Shown piece after piece: positions 54,770 to 63,297 of a stretch of 64,000 nt of DNA. A model generated the notes under the pieces. The model saw nothing but the letters and a program-made list of their open reading frames with translations. It was not told where the DNA came from and did no database searches. Made by a program: the position numbers and the translations under genes. Numbering within the stretch: position 1 is the first letter of the stretch; every line of letters starts with the position of its first letter. Source of the DNA: Deltaproteobacteria bacterium (GTDB lineage: Bacteria > Desulfobacterota > Desulfobacteria > Desulfobacterales > ETH-SRB1); NCBI GenBank assembly GCA_030272815.1, contig JAJSZT010000006.1, forward strand, positions 38,456-102,455, read 5' to 3'.

Positions 54770-55660
54770 ATGATGCCCATTAGAATTAACTACAGCACAA
54801 TTATAGTTCTGCTTACAGGTTTGTTGATATTAATTGCCGTGCCATCCTTTCAAAACCCGGCTATTGCAGATAACAGCAGGGTATATTTTGAATCCCTGCA
54901 GCAAAGACTCATAATAGAAGGTTTTGATAAAGGCATGATAAAAAATTTATATAACAGACCAGAGGTCTATTTTGATTTTAAAGGTGTTTCCCGATATTTC
55001 GTGCATAGCGAAGCTAAATTAAATTACGATCAGTTCACTTCCAAAAGCTCCATTAAGAAGGCAAAAAAATATATGAGCAAATATAGTACAGAGCTTTCAA
55101 GGGCTGAAAGAATATACGGCGTGGACAAAAAAATCATAACAGCTATAATTTTAGTTGAAACAAGACTTGGAAAAGTAATTGGGAGCAGATCTATTTTAAA
55201 CACTCTTTCAACGCTGGCTTCTTTGTCGGATTTAAACATCCGTGAGATGGTCTGGGATAAAAATTCAAGCTCTTACAGTCGTACAAGGGAAGAATTCAAT
55301 AAGTGGTCGAAAAGAAAATCAAAATGGGCCTACGCTGAACTTAAAGCCTTTTTTAAATATGTAAACAGAGAAGGAATTGATCCTGCTATTATTAATGGCT
55401 CTTTTGCGGGGGCATTGGGTATAGCTCAATTCATGCCAAGCAGTATTCTTGCATTCGCAAAAGATGGGAACGGTGATGGAAGTGTTGATCTTTTTAACCA
55501 TGCCGATGCTATAATAAGTATAGCAACATATCTTGGCCATTACGGATGGCATCCGGGAATAGACGGAAAAGATGCCCATAAGGTTATTTATCATTATAAT
55601 CACAGCAAATATTATGTTAATACTATATTAAAAATATCTGAACTACTGACGGCTTCGTAA
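54770..55660 (+). CDS. MltB-type lytic murein transglycosylase
   Basis: 296 residues, SLT_2 family. A signal segment covers about 12-34 (IIVLLTGLLILIAVPSF), without a clear lipobox. The catalytic glutamate is in IILVETRLGKVIG near residue 129, and FAGALGIAQFMPSSI near 218 is the family hallmark. It degrades murein in the periplasm. The final Ala-Ser-stop comes from a dispersed repeat, as at nadA, so the original end may have been altered. Confidence 0.9.
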   Translation: MMPIRINYSTIIVLLTGLLILIAVPSFQNPAIADNSRVYFESLQQRLIIEGFDKGMIKNLYNRPEVYFDFKGVSRYFVHSEAKLNYDQFTSKSSIKKAKKYMSKYSTELSRAERIYGVDKKIITAIILVETRLGKVIGSRSILNTLSTLASLSDLNIREMVWDKNSSSYSRTREEFNKWSKRKSKWAYAELKAFFKYVNREGIDPAIINGSFAGALGIAQFMPSSILAFAKDGNGDGSVDLFNHADAIISIATYLGHYGWHPGIDGKDAHKVIYHYNHSKYYVNTILKISELLTAS

Positions 55661-55777
55661 AAAGTCCATTTTCTGCGTTGCGCTGCATCCTTCGTCATTG
55701 CGGCGTAGCTATAAGTACGCCTCTCTCCTCAGGACTTGCGTGCCTTGAAACTGAAGTTTTTTGCTTTGCCGTCCAGA
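55649..55777. repeat. GACGGCTTCGTAAAAAGTC dispersed repeat
   Basis: Begins GACGGCTTCGTAAAAAGTCC and ends, degenerately inverted, GTTTTTTGCTTTGCCGTC. The inner part reads GCGTTGCGCTGCATCCTTCG and GTACGCCTCTCTCCTCAGGAC. It supplies the stop codon of the transglycosylase gene. Confidence 0.6.
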
Positions 55778-55821
55778 TTTCGAGTTTTTGTGAGTTTATC
55801 AAAATTATTGAAAGGATAAAA

Positions 55822-56034
55822 TTGAATACCACAACATTTTTTGTAGGTCTTGGCATAGCGTTTTACGTAATAACCTGCCTGGCTATATTTGATATAGCTA
55901 AGAAGGATTTTGGTAAACTGGCATATAAGTTTATATGGGGAATAATTGCTCTTATTCCTTTTATCGGTTGTATAATATATTTTGTTTTCGGCTACAGAAA
56001 GGGTAAGAGGATCAGCAGGTATTCAAACCTATAA
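55822..56034 (+). CDS. Small PLDc_N-type membrane protein
   Basis: 70 residues from a TTG with AAAGGA upstream. A longer frame from 55678 runs through the repeat and is not credible. Two membrane helices flank a short hydrophilic loop: TTFFVGLGIAFYVITCLAIF and IWGIIALIPFIGCIIYFVFG, with the IPFIGCIIYFVFGYRKG wording of PLDc_N/cardiolipin-synthase N-terminal domains. There is no catalytic domain. Function unknown. Confidence 0.7.
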   Translation: MNTTTFFVGLGIAFYVITCLAIFDIAKKDFGKLAYKFIWGIIALIPFIGCIIYFVFGYRKGKRISRYSNL

Positions 56035-56245
56035 AATAATATTTGACAAAGCATACCCTTTTCTATAATCATGCTCAACTTAGGTTTAAGAATGAGAGCT
56101 TTGAAAAATGTTTAATTTTGTTCAAAGTAAAGAAAGGCGAAAATTATAACCACAGGAATACTTGAAGTATTTCGAGGATTAGAATTTGAGCCTGACGCAG
56201 AGATTGGGCAAAAGGGGACGTTTTTCAAACATTTCAGGATTAAAG

Positions 56246-56320
56246 GGTCCCATCGTCTAGCGGTCAGGACGCCGGCCTCTCACGCCGGAAACCGGGGTTC
56301 AATTCCCCGTGGGATCACCA
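56246..56320 (+). tRNA. tRNA-Glu (anticodon CTC)
   Basis: A complete cloverleaf. The acceptor stem GGTCCCA pairs with TGGGATC (one G-U pair). The anticodon loop of GGCCTCTCACGCC presents CTC, the T-arm GGGGTTCAATTCCCC is intact, and CCA is encoded. An integrase gene begins its 3' end 93 bases downstream, pointing at the tRNA, so the tRNA 3' half is the probable integration site. Confidence 0.95.
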
Positions 56321-56412
56321 ATAAATTAAAGGCCTTATGTCTTTTCATTAAAGCCGCTTGTGGAGATGACGGCTTCACAGACGGCTTTTTGTTTTTCTGG
56401 CCTTTCATTTCT

Positions 56413-57510
56413 TCACTCTCCTAACATTCGTTCGTAGACTCGGTCAATGTCAATCGACACGACCTCCGCCGGTTTGGAGGGCAAGCTATCCAGAGCGTCT
56501 CGCACCCTTTCCATGCCGATGCTCTTCAAATACCGCTCCGTTGTACTGGGGCTTTTGTGCCGGAGGATGGATTGAATCACCCCCACGTCGTATCCCTGAT
56601 TGAAGAGTGTGGAAGCCGTTAGGTGCCGGATAGCGTGGAAGCCAAAAGGTTTCACTTTGGCTTTGTCACAGAGACGTCGCATGAAATGAATTCTGCATTT
56701 GAATGGCTGGCCGTAATACTCACGGGTGAATGCCGTTTCATCCAGACACAGGAATACATTGGGCTTGTCTTTTATCGGCCTGTGTTCCCACCACCACAGC
56801 AACGATTTACGCAATTCCTTGGTCATGGGAAGCCAGTCATACTCGTAGGCTCCGTCCTTGCGTTTGCGAGTCCATAGCCGGACACGGCTGTCAGCAAAAT
56901 TCACATCCGTTGTCCATTCCATGCGGAACACCTCTCCCCGTCTTGCGGCGAGATGCAGGAACGTCATGAGCATTACCTTGTCTTGGCCTTCTGCAAAGGC
57001 ATATACCTTCCAGAAGTCCTCCTCTGATGGCACATACCTTGGTGACCTCACCTCTGGCATCCTATCTACAAGACACGGGTTCGGGCCAGCCAAGAGCGGA
57101 TTCATGTATTTCATGCCCCAGTTCCAGGCCGCAATCAGATTCTTGCGGTCCTTGTTGGCGGCATAACCAGAACGAGCCTCCTTTTGTTTGATAATGTAGT
57201 CCAGCACATTTCCTGGCTTCAATTCCGAGACCGGAAGAGCCGGATTGATGACCTTGAAGAAGCGCTTGAACATAGAGACCTTTTCCTTGTAGGTCTTGGT
57301 AGTGAATCGTACCTTGGCCACATCGAGATAGACCTGAGCCCAATCATTCAAACAGACCGTGGTGGTCTTCTCGTTCCAATCTTCGACTGGCTTTCGCCTC
57401 ATCTTGGTTTCCCAGTCCTTGGCTTCCTTCTTTGTCAAAAACACCTTTTCCAATCTCTGGCTTTCTTTTCTCACTTGGGCTATCCACTTCTGTCCTTTTT
57501 TGTATGGCAT
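56413..57510 (-). CDS. Tyrosine recombinase (integrase) of an integrative element
   Basis: 365 residues from the ATG at 57510, with GGAG seven bases upstream. Residues about 60-150 form the SAM-like core-binding domain. The catalytic residues are visible: arginine in HLAARRGEVFRMEW, HAIRH in PFGFHAIRHLTAS, histidine in LRHKSPSTTERYL, and the tyrosine in the latter. The gene ends near tRNA-Glu, as expected of a genomic-island integrase. It overlaps the preceding HTH gene by 167 bases. Confidence 0.93.
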   Translation of the reverse strand: MPYKKGQKWIAQVRKESQRLEKVFLTKKEAKDWETKMRRKPVEDWNEKTTTVCLNDWAQVYLDVAKVRFTTKTYKEKVSMFKRFFKVINPALPVSELKPGNVLDYIIKQKEARSGYAANKDRKNLIAAWNWGMKYMNPLLAGPNPCLVDRMPEVRSPRYVPSEEDFWKVYAFAEGQDKVMLMTFLHLAARRGEVFRMEWTTDVNFADSRVRLWTRKRKDGAYEYDWLPMTKELRKSLLWWWEHRPIKDKPNVFLCLDETAFTREYYGQPFKCRIHFMRRLCDKAKVKPFGFHAIRHLTASTLFNQGYDVGVIQSILRHKSPSTTERYLKSIGMERVRDALDSLPSKPAEVVSIDIDRVYERMLGE

Positions 57511-57667
57511 AATAAATCTCCTTTTCAAAGAATCTGTAATGGCGTCCCAAGCGTATTCCACCTAAATCCTTGTAATGATTCCTAATGTGTTTCACGTTCA
57601 TTCCCAGATATTCGGCAACATCCTTAGCACGCAACGCTTTCCCCAAACTTTGTTCTAATTGGTCCAT
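57344..57667 (-). CDS. Helix-turn-helix (excisionase-like) protein
   Basis: 107 residues. The first 57 form a MerR/excisionase-type winged helix: LRAKDVAEYLGMNVKHIRNH, then IRLGRHYRFFEKEIYYAIQK. The remaining 50 residues are polar and overlap the integrase gene in another frame, so they may have little function or may reflect late termination. It is probably the directionality factor or regulator of the integrase. A ribosome site is not strong. Confidence 0.65.
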   Translation of the reverse strand: MDQLEQSLGKALRAKDVAEYLGMNVKHIRNHYKDLGGIRLGRHYRFFEKEIYYAIQKRTEVDSPSEKRKPEIGKGVFDKEGSQGLGNQDEAKASRRLEREDHHGLFE

Positions 57668-57833
57668 TGTTCATAATGACCTCCAATTTTGATTTGACAG
57701 GCCCTGTGCTGGTATGTTCCAGAAGACGGTATTGTCCCGCCCATGGCAAGTCCAGTCGCACTATGGCGACCTTGTGGGGCTTGGGTGGCCCCGCCAGTTT
57801 AACGAGATGGTGCTCGTAGCGTTGCGTCTGGTG

Positions 57834-58730
57834 CTAAAATCTCGGATTGAAATTCTTCATTATATTTTTATATTCTTCTGTCATCACCTCCTTTGTGAAT
57901 GCTTCGTGTTGTTTTGCTACAATAACGCTGTCATAAACCGATAGACCTAAAATCCCTTTATCCATAAGTCTCATCAAGATAGCATTCATAATATGACTAT
58001 CTATGTTTTGAAGTGTTAATCCTATACCAGAAAACAAGTATTGCTCAATGGGCTTATGAGCGTCTCTGAAAGTTTTAACCAGGTGTACCAAAGGTTTATC
58101 AATATTCGGCAAAGGAATATTATTTTCTTCCAACTCTTCGTTAATGGCTCCATAAGCGGACTTGTTGTTTTTAGCATTTATCGAAATCAATCCAACTGAT
58201 TTGTAGGTGTTTCTCATTTCCGGGCCTTCGCAAACCGAATACGGGTCATAAGGGTAGTCAATGCGTTTTTTATGATATAGCATCAGGATATGATATGCGG
58301 AGAAGTCGATTTCCGCAGTCGGTTGGCTGTCTATCAGGATGTCCTTGCGCATGTATTTGCGAAGCATGTGCTGATGGAATGAGCCATATGCCCGCCCACC
58401 ATGTTCCCATGATTTGAGGTTGAAGATTCGGAATAGGTGTTCATGGTCCAACACAAACTCAATTTCATCGACACCGATGTCCTGGAGCCGGAACTTCTCT
58501 GCAAGAACATCCTGTCTCATATCCCACGGAATACGACTGATTTCATAACTGCGCTTTTCAAGGTCCTTCTGGAACAGATACGCATCAGACCAAAGTCGTC
58601 GCAAAAGTGTGCGCAGTAAGGTTATCCTCCGTTTCGTATGAGTAATGGGAGAGGATAAATTAGGAAAAGGGTAATAGTTAGACGGAGTATTTGAATTGTG
58701 TCTTGGAATTCTGTTTTTGTAGTTTGTCAA
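57834..58730 (-). CDS. Polymerase-like palm protein, C-terminal part (split gene candidate)
   Basis: 298 residues from a TTG. The motif order recalls family A polymerases: AEIDFSAYHILMLYHKK near residues 139-155 (motif A, aspartate 142), a KSVGLISINAKNNKSAYG stretch near 177-194 (motif B position), and LSVYDSVIVAK near 263-273 (motif C, aspartate 267). The GGRAYGSFHQ upstream also suits the family I remember from plasmids and islands. Its frame is offset from the preceding gene and overlaps it by 53 bases, so the two may be halves of one protein split by a frameshift. No exonuclease domain is seen. The call is tentative. Confidence 0.5.
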   Translation of the reverse strand: MTNYKNRIPRHNSNTPSNYYPFPNLSSPITHTKRRITLLRTLLRRLWSDAYLFQKDLEKRSYEISRIPWDMRQDVLAEKFRLQDIGVDEIEFVLDHEHLFRIFNLKSWEHGGRAYGSFHQHMLRKYMRKDILIDSQPTAEIDFSAYHILMLYHKKRIDYPYDPYSVCEGPEMRNTYKSVGLISINAKNNKSAYGAINEELEENNIPLPNIDKPLVHLVKTFRDAHKPIEQYLFSGIGLTLQNIDSHIMNAILMRLMDKGILGLSVYDSVIVAKQHEAFTKEVMTEEYKNIMKNFNPRF

Positions 58731-59523
58731 TTATATGGGATGGATTGATATTAAATGGAATTTTGTGTTTATTAAAGTCTGGAATAGGTGTTGAATAATT
58801 ATATTTGTTGTGATTTTTATTGAATCTAACTGATTTAATCCAGACTTTACTATTCCATATGTTTTTTAATATGTCATTGACCAGAAACCTATTATCCACT
58901 ACTGTTAATCCTTTCAGTCTCACGGTAATTCTGTGTTTATCGATAAAGTTGTTATAGTTTTCCAGGTCCTCACGCATTTGTCTGGTTTGTTTTGTCTCCC
59001 GATATCCTATATCTTTTTTATCTTCATTGCGTAATATTATTGTTTCTTCGTCTTCTGGGAGTTCGGGTACCAGAGGAAATGGCTGAAACAGTTTGTAATT
59101 CTGACAGATAGACCAAAGTTTGTCTGTGCCCCACATGCGGGTTTGTAGTCCTTCTCCTTTTTTCTTATGGTCGAAGTAAAAGGAACTCTGCTCGATGTAG
59201 CCCAGGCCTTCCAGGGCGTCGATTATCGGGATAAGCCGATCGTATTTGAAAAATAGTTTTCCATAGCGCCTGTCCCTCGTGTAGCGGTTCTTATCTCGCG
59301 AATACCTAACTGGTTTATAGAGTTGGTGCGCTCTTATTAGATTTATCATTATTGTTTTTAGTGCTTCTTTCTGCCTGGATTTACTGGAAACTTTTATTAG
59401 TGTTTTGATTTCCTCAAACAGGGTATCGACAAGTTGTCTCAATTTCTTTGATGAGGATAGTGCCTTATCCATTGGAACCGCATCTTTGAGCCAGTCCTTT
59501 TCATTATAGTCCAAATTTTTCAT
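58678..59523 (-). CDS. N-terminal part of the polymerase-like gene (hypothetical)
   Basis: 281 residues with AAAAGGAAAG before the ATG. LIPIIDALEGLGYIEQSSFY and then GLQTRMWGTDKLWSICQ suggest a winged-helix-like N-terminal module, as in the replication proteins I associate with the downstream part. The end (DKLQKQNSKTQFKYSV) overlaps the next gene by 53 bases in another frame. Alternatives are a separate gene or a translationally coupled partner. No known catalytic motif is seen. Confidence 0.5.
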   Translation of the reverse strand: MKNLDYNEKDWLKDAVPMDKALSSSKKLRQLVDTLFEEIKTLIKVSSKSRQKEALKTIMINLIRAHQLYKPVRYSRDKNRYTRDRRYGKLFFKYDRLIPIIDALEGLGYIEQSSFYFDHKKKGEGLQTRMWGTDKLWSICQNYKLFQPFPLVPELPEDEETIILRNEDKKDIGYRETKQTRQMREDLENYNNFIDKHRITVRLKGLTVVDNRFLVNDILKNIWNSKVWIKSVRFNKNHNKYNYSTPIPDFNKHKIPFNINPSHIIDKLQKQNSKTQFKYSV

Positions 59524-59581
59524 CTTTCCTTTTTTTTGTATACTCCTCCTTTCTTTTGGTTTAATTGTTTAACAACAAAAA

Positions 59582-59780
59582 AAGCCCGCACCACAAGTTA
59601 TAATACAGTTGTCTCGTATTTTAACTTACAATACGGGCTGTTACTGCATCTGAAATATTAGTCCGATTCTGATAAAATCAGTGACTAACTTTTACGTACT
59701 ATAACTTGTGATACGGGCTTTTACCGCATCTGATAAGAGATTTAATTGACCCTGGTTCTGATGAATCAGCGACCAACATT
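59582..59780. repeat. Iteron-like direct and inverted repeats
   Basis: Two direct units of about 75 bp (59623-59690 and 59703-59778) start AACTTRYRATACGGGCT, continue TTACYGCATCTGA, and each holds a CTGAT-ATCAG palindrome. A reversed arm, AGCCCGCACCACAAGTTAT (59583-59601), can pair with the second unit. This is the largest gap (59524-59967) next to the polymerase-like gene. It could be a replication origin or copy-control region; no DnaA box is clear. Confidence 0.6.
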
Positions 59781-59967
59781 AAAAATGTTTTTTTCATTAT
59801 GGGTCTTTTATGGGTCTTTTATAACTGGCTCTCTTATACCATTAATTACTAATATAAGCACTATTACTCATTTGTCAATAGCAGGGTAGTAAAAAAAATA
59901 TAATAATATTTGCAGGTAGTAATATATTTATGTAAAAGCCTTATAAACAAGACCATACACAAATTTA

Positions 59968-60144
59968 CTATTCTTCTGTATTATCCAAATTTGTGCCATC
60001 TTCACTGAAAGAATCATAATCCTCCCCAAACATATCACGTTCTATGCGTTCCTGCTTCCGTTTTTCCTCTGCTATATCCTCTGACATTCCCCCTATAATC
60101 ATCCAATCTTCCCAATCCAACTCATCGTCAAAAAAGTCTTCCAT
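59968..60144 (-). CDS. Small, very acidic protein
   Basis: 58 residues from the ATG at 60144, which has AGGAGGAGG about eight bases upstream. The product starts MEDFFDDELDWEDW and has 23 acidic against 5 basic residues. No family is known to me. Its charge and position next to an ArdC-like gene make a DNA-mimic antirestriction role possible (inference). A GTG three codons earlier is an alternative start. Confidence 0.7.
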   Translation of the reverse strand: MEDFFDDELDWEDWMIIGGMSEDIAEEKRKQERIERDMFGEDYDSFSEDGTNLDNTEE

Positions 60145-60177
60145 TTTTTTCACCTCCTCCTGAATGGCCTCCTTTTG

Positions 60178-60978
60178 TTATGCTGCTTCTTTGATGCAGT
60201 TTCTATTATCTACATGGCCGGTAATGATAAGATTGAGTACCTTCTCTGTCTCACTCATTACTTTCAGACAGGCAGAAGGGACGCTTATTTCCAGTTTCTC
60301 TGCGTAAGTCTTAATATATCTGAAACTATTTCCTATTGTATCCTCTGCTGATTTACCGACCATTACAGCCAATGCTTGTGCTGACAATTCAGCGACTACT
60401 TCTTGAAGCGAATCTTGGCCTGGCTTAAAATTTCCTTTCAAAATGTGATGGGCTGCGTGTGCTAATTCGTGGAAAAAGACGCATTCAGAAGATGTAGCCA
60501 CTGCGATTTTTTTCCGACCAGGGGAATAATAGCCATAATAACGATAATTGCCAGGAATTGCCTTTAAAGAGATACCCCACTGTTGAGCACGTTCCATAAA
60601 TGGTAAGTCTGGTAATTCAATATTTTCATATTCCAAGGCATCCCCTTTGGTGTCCTCAACTCGAAATACTGGCCTACATCCAAACCCATTCAATATCTGT
60701 TGCTGTTCGCCCTCTTCCTCAATTTTTTTGAAATAAGGAACGAGAATATACATCGCCTTGGAGCCTTTCTTCACATTTCGATTGACGCTATTCCATTGTT
60801 TGATACCTCTTGCGTCCTGCGTGCCGCTGAAAAACATCAATGTTCTGTTGAGAAGACTCCATCTTGATGATGGTAAATTAGGGATAGGGAATATTGAATA
60901 TGCTACTGCCTCTGGAATGTCCCCGCTTTTGAATCGGTCAATGATGGTGTTTAGTGTCTCTCTTACTTTTGGTGTCAT
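60178..60978 (-). CDS. ArdC-like antirestriction / zinc metallopeptidase protein
   Basis: 266 residues from the ATG at 60978, which has GGAGGTG upstream. The N-terminal half has the ArdC single-strand-DNA-binding pattern (GIKQWNSVNRNVKKGSKAMY, YILVPYF, PVFRVEDT). The C-terminal half carries ECVFFHELAHAAHHI (HExxH) near residue 172 and a following glutamate, QEVVAELSAQALAV, as in the ArdC metallopeptidase domain. Plasmid ArdC protects entering DNA from restriction. It belongs to the integrative element. The reading frame is intact. Confidence 0.8.
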   Translation of the reverse strand: MTPKVRETLNTIIDRFKSGDIPEAVAYSIFPIPNLPSSRWSLLNRTLMFFSGTQDARGIKQWNSVNRNVKKGSKAMYILVPYFKKIEEEGEQQQILNGFGCRPVFRVEDTKGDALEYENIELPDLPFMERAQQWGISLKAIPGNYRYYGYYSPGRKKIAVATSSECVFFHELAHAAHHILKGNFKPGQDSLQEVVAELSAQALAVMVGKSAEDTIGNSFRYIKTYAEKLEISVPSACLKVMSETEKVLNLIITGHVDNRNCIKEAA

Positions 60979-60997
60979 AGCGCACCTCCTTTTTGTG

Positions 60998-61177
60998 CTA
61001 TGTCTGATTGTGAGCGCAAAAAGCGCATTCCTCACACTTTGATTTGTCCCTGCATTCCTCACAGACCTTTTCCCTGTCTAAAATCTTCGGCAGATACTCA
61101 AAAACAAACTCAATTCCTTTGGTCATTGGAATACCAAGTGCCCAGGAAATTCGCCTTAAAGTGGAAGATGATTTCAT
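60998..61177 (-). CDS. Small cysteine-rich (zinc-ribbon-like) protein
   Basis: 59 residues from an ATG at 61177. The C-terminal half is CEECRDKSKCEECAFCAHN, suggesting one or two zinc sites. The start lies about ten bases from the intron 3' end, and there is no ribosome site. The true start may lie in, or have been lost to, the intron. It is followed by the ArdC-like gene after 19 bases. Function unknown. Confidence 0.5.
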   Translation of the reverse strand: MKSSSTLRRISWALGIPMTKGIEFVFEYLPKILDREKVCEECRDKSKCEECAFCAHNQT

Positions 61178-61189
61178 GCTCAACTCTGG

Positions 61190-62033
61190 GCTTCCGGGTA
61201 AAGGCACCGGTTACCCGGCGCCCTCCCCACAGACCCGTACTTGAAGGATTCCACTCATACGGTTCCTCGGTATGCTAACGCACTCAGGATTCCCTAATCA
61301 GCGAAAACATGACCAAACAGGCGACACCCCGTTTGGCGCATAACTGTGCTGCCCTAATACACACTCTGCTCAAGTCGCGGTGACACGGTTTGTGGGTTCA
61401 GAGTCCCTCCCGTGATTCCCTTAAACAAAACGTTATGCCCGGCCTCTCCTTCCCTACAGTGGGTCCCTTGGACCTCAGTTCCCCACCTTCCCGTTACAGG
61501 TCACTGCCTGCAACATCGGTACTACTGTCAGCTAAGACTGCCAAAAGCCCATCTCGGGTTCGTTCCCTCTTCGGTATCCTCACCCGATACCTTGTTTGCT
61601 CCTTTGCTTTCGCTCGCTGGTCAGGTTAGAGCGCCCCTTCTCAGCGCCAAGACTACACCTTATCAGCTAACCTGCGCCCTTGACAGGATTCATTTACAAG
61701 GAGACAGTTGGCTCTCTCCAGTTCCCGAGCTACCCCTGTGAATACATGCCCTGCTCTCAGACCCCGGTGGTGTCCTGAATACTCGCCATAGCGCACCCAG
61801 GGCTGCTGCCTTCCAGTGCATACAAACTGTCGGCGTTCCCTCGCAATCTTTCGATCATGAGTTTATCCTGCTGTCCACAACTATACATTTTTCGGGGCTC
61901 AATCACACAGCCTGCATCCTTGCTCCGCCCGGCTTAGGACTCTCCTCTCAGAGCTGACCCTCGGACGTCACTATTGACCTGCTGGCTAAGCTTTTGTCAA
62001 GTGGGACTTCGCAGTAGCTTACGCCCCGTGCTC
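61190..62033 (-). ncRNA. Group II intron without reverse transcriptase (class C-like remnant)
   Basis: On the minus strand the 3' part reads GAGGAACCGTATGAGTGGAA then TCCTTCAAGTACGGGTCTG (61230-61268), a domain V hairpin. Next comes a CCGGGTA/TACCCGG hairpin (61194-61218), which fits domain VI. The wording is that of bacterial class C introns. The 800 bases upstream are highly structured but contain no reverse-transcriptase frame. The 5' end near 62033 lacks a clean GUGYG, so the boundary is approximate. It lies just after a CAGAGCTTGCTCTG hairpin (62039-62052), and class C introns insert after terminator-like hairpins. Splicing activity is uncertain. Confidence 0.65.
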
Positions 62034-62063
62034 AATGCCAGAGCAAGCTCTGCAAAAGTTGGA

Positions 62064-62222
62064 TTACGTTAGCACCATTCTCCCCAATGCCACGGCAAGC
62101 CCTGCAAAGGGGTATATGACCAACCGGCCATATGCGATCACCCACTGGGTAACAACATCGAATTTCATCCCAATTATCGGGAATCCCAACGGTTCGGATT
62201 TATCTGGACACGAATATGCCAT
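62064..62222 (-). CDS. Small protein of the integrative element
   Basis: 52 residues from the ATG at 62222, with AGGAGGTG about eight bases upstream. The frame reads AYSCPDKSEPLGFPIIGMKF then DVVTQWVIAYGRLVIYPFAG. It is hydrophobic in its second half. No family is known to me. Directly downstream lie a CAGAGC hairpin and the intron. Confidence 0.5.
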   Translation of the reverse strand: MAYSCPDKSEPLGFPIIGMKFDVVTQWVIAYGRLVIYPFAGLAVALGRMVLT

Positions 62223-63297
62223 TGTTCTTTCACCTCCTTTCAAACGCAAAAAGGGCGGCTGCCTTTTAAGACAAACCGCCCTCTTGCTTTGGTTTTATTG
62301 ATATATGTGTTTACTACTGGTTACTAAACTTTAATTAATGAGACTTAACAGATAGCCGGGGGGGCTATAAAGTATACCTCACGAAATATTCCGTTATTCA
62401 TATATAAGGGTAGCGGCGACAATAAATCTGGTTCGATTTTGATTTATGACAATGATGAAAATGGCTGGAAATATATCGGCGGATGCCGCCAAATCAAAAT
62501 AACCACGATGCATTGTAGTTCTATGAATGCTAAAAACTCGCTAACAAAAGTGGGTCGCCTTACTAAATAAAATATTACCGCAATTCTTTTTATTCAAAAC
62601 AGTAGAGAAAGCAGGAGCAGTGGATATCAGCACAGCAGGAGCGTGCCGGAATCTGTGCGTTTGATTATATAATAACAATTATCGGACGGACACAGTATAA
62701 AGGGCATAATCTTTGTCGGGGCTGAAATTTGTCTTTATTGTCTCTTGATTATGTTGAAGTTCAGCCTGTACAATAATTAAGTTCGGATTATGTAAGAAGG
62801 AAGCAAGTTTCATGACATGCGGGTCAATTGCTCGGTCTAAAAGTCCAAAAAAGAATCGGTAGGAGAAATCGAATAAATGACTATATTCCTGCGATTAATA
62901 CTCTGGCTCGCCTAAAAGCATAAAAGCCCAAATACAGGCATCTGATGGCTTCTGAAAGATATTTGTGGAAGATAAGCGAGAAGTAATAAAGTAGTAAAGT
63001 ATATCGTATAAGTTTAATAATTCAGCATCTCATTTTATCAGTAATTTATTGAATGTGTGTTCCTGAACTACTGTAAAGCGGAGTCCTGTTTTATCGAGAT
63101 TTTCCTTTTCGCATTTGACACTAATTGGACGATGGATGGTGAATAAGATGATGATTATACAATGCTATTATTTTAGCAAAACATTTCCCCTTTAAATAAT
63201 CGCACAGCGAATGAAAACGGAAACTTTGTAAGGATTATAGATTGAAAGCGAAGTGGGAAGAAAATGCTGCCAAGTGTTTTGGAACCGTAAAAGTGAG
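62223..63297. other. 1.07-kb stretch without a supported gene
   Basis: A/T-rich sequence. A stop-bounded frame on the plus strand, about 62346-62569, reads YKGSGDNKSGSILIYDNDEN and then GWKYIGGC but has no usable start codon, so it may be a gene remnant. I see no promoter, tRNA or element border, and no second copy of the tRNA-Glu 3' end that would mark the right end of the integrative element. Confidence 0.45.

Noticed and set aside
57668..57833. G/C-rich gap between the HTH gene and the polymerase-like gene
   Set aside because: I considered it as a gene fragment or attachment site, but found no frame, tRNA 3' copy or hairpin to support either.
59582..59780. CRISPR array
   Set aside because: There are only two long units with divergent sequence, no regular 30-bp repeat/spacer rhythm, and no cas gene anywhere in the window.
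61390..61741. Plus-strand frames of 79 and 109 codons within the intron region
   Set aside because: The sequence is better explained as the antisense of structured group II intron RNA. Neither product resembles a protein family.
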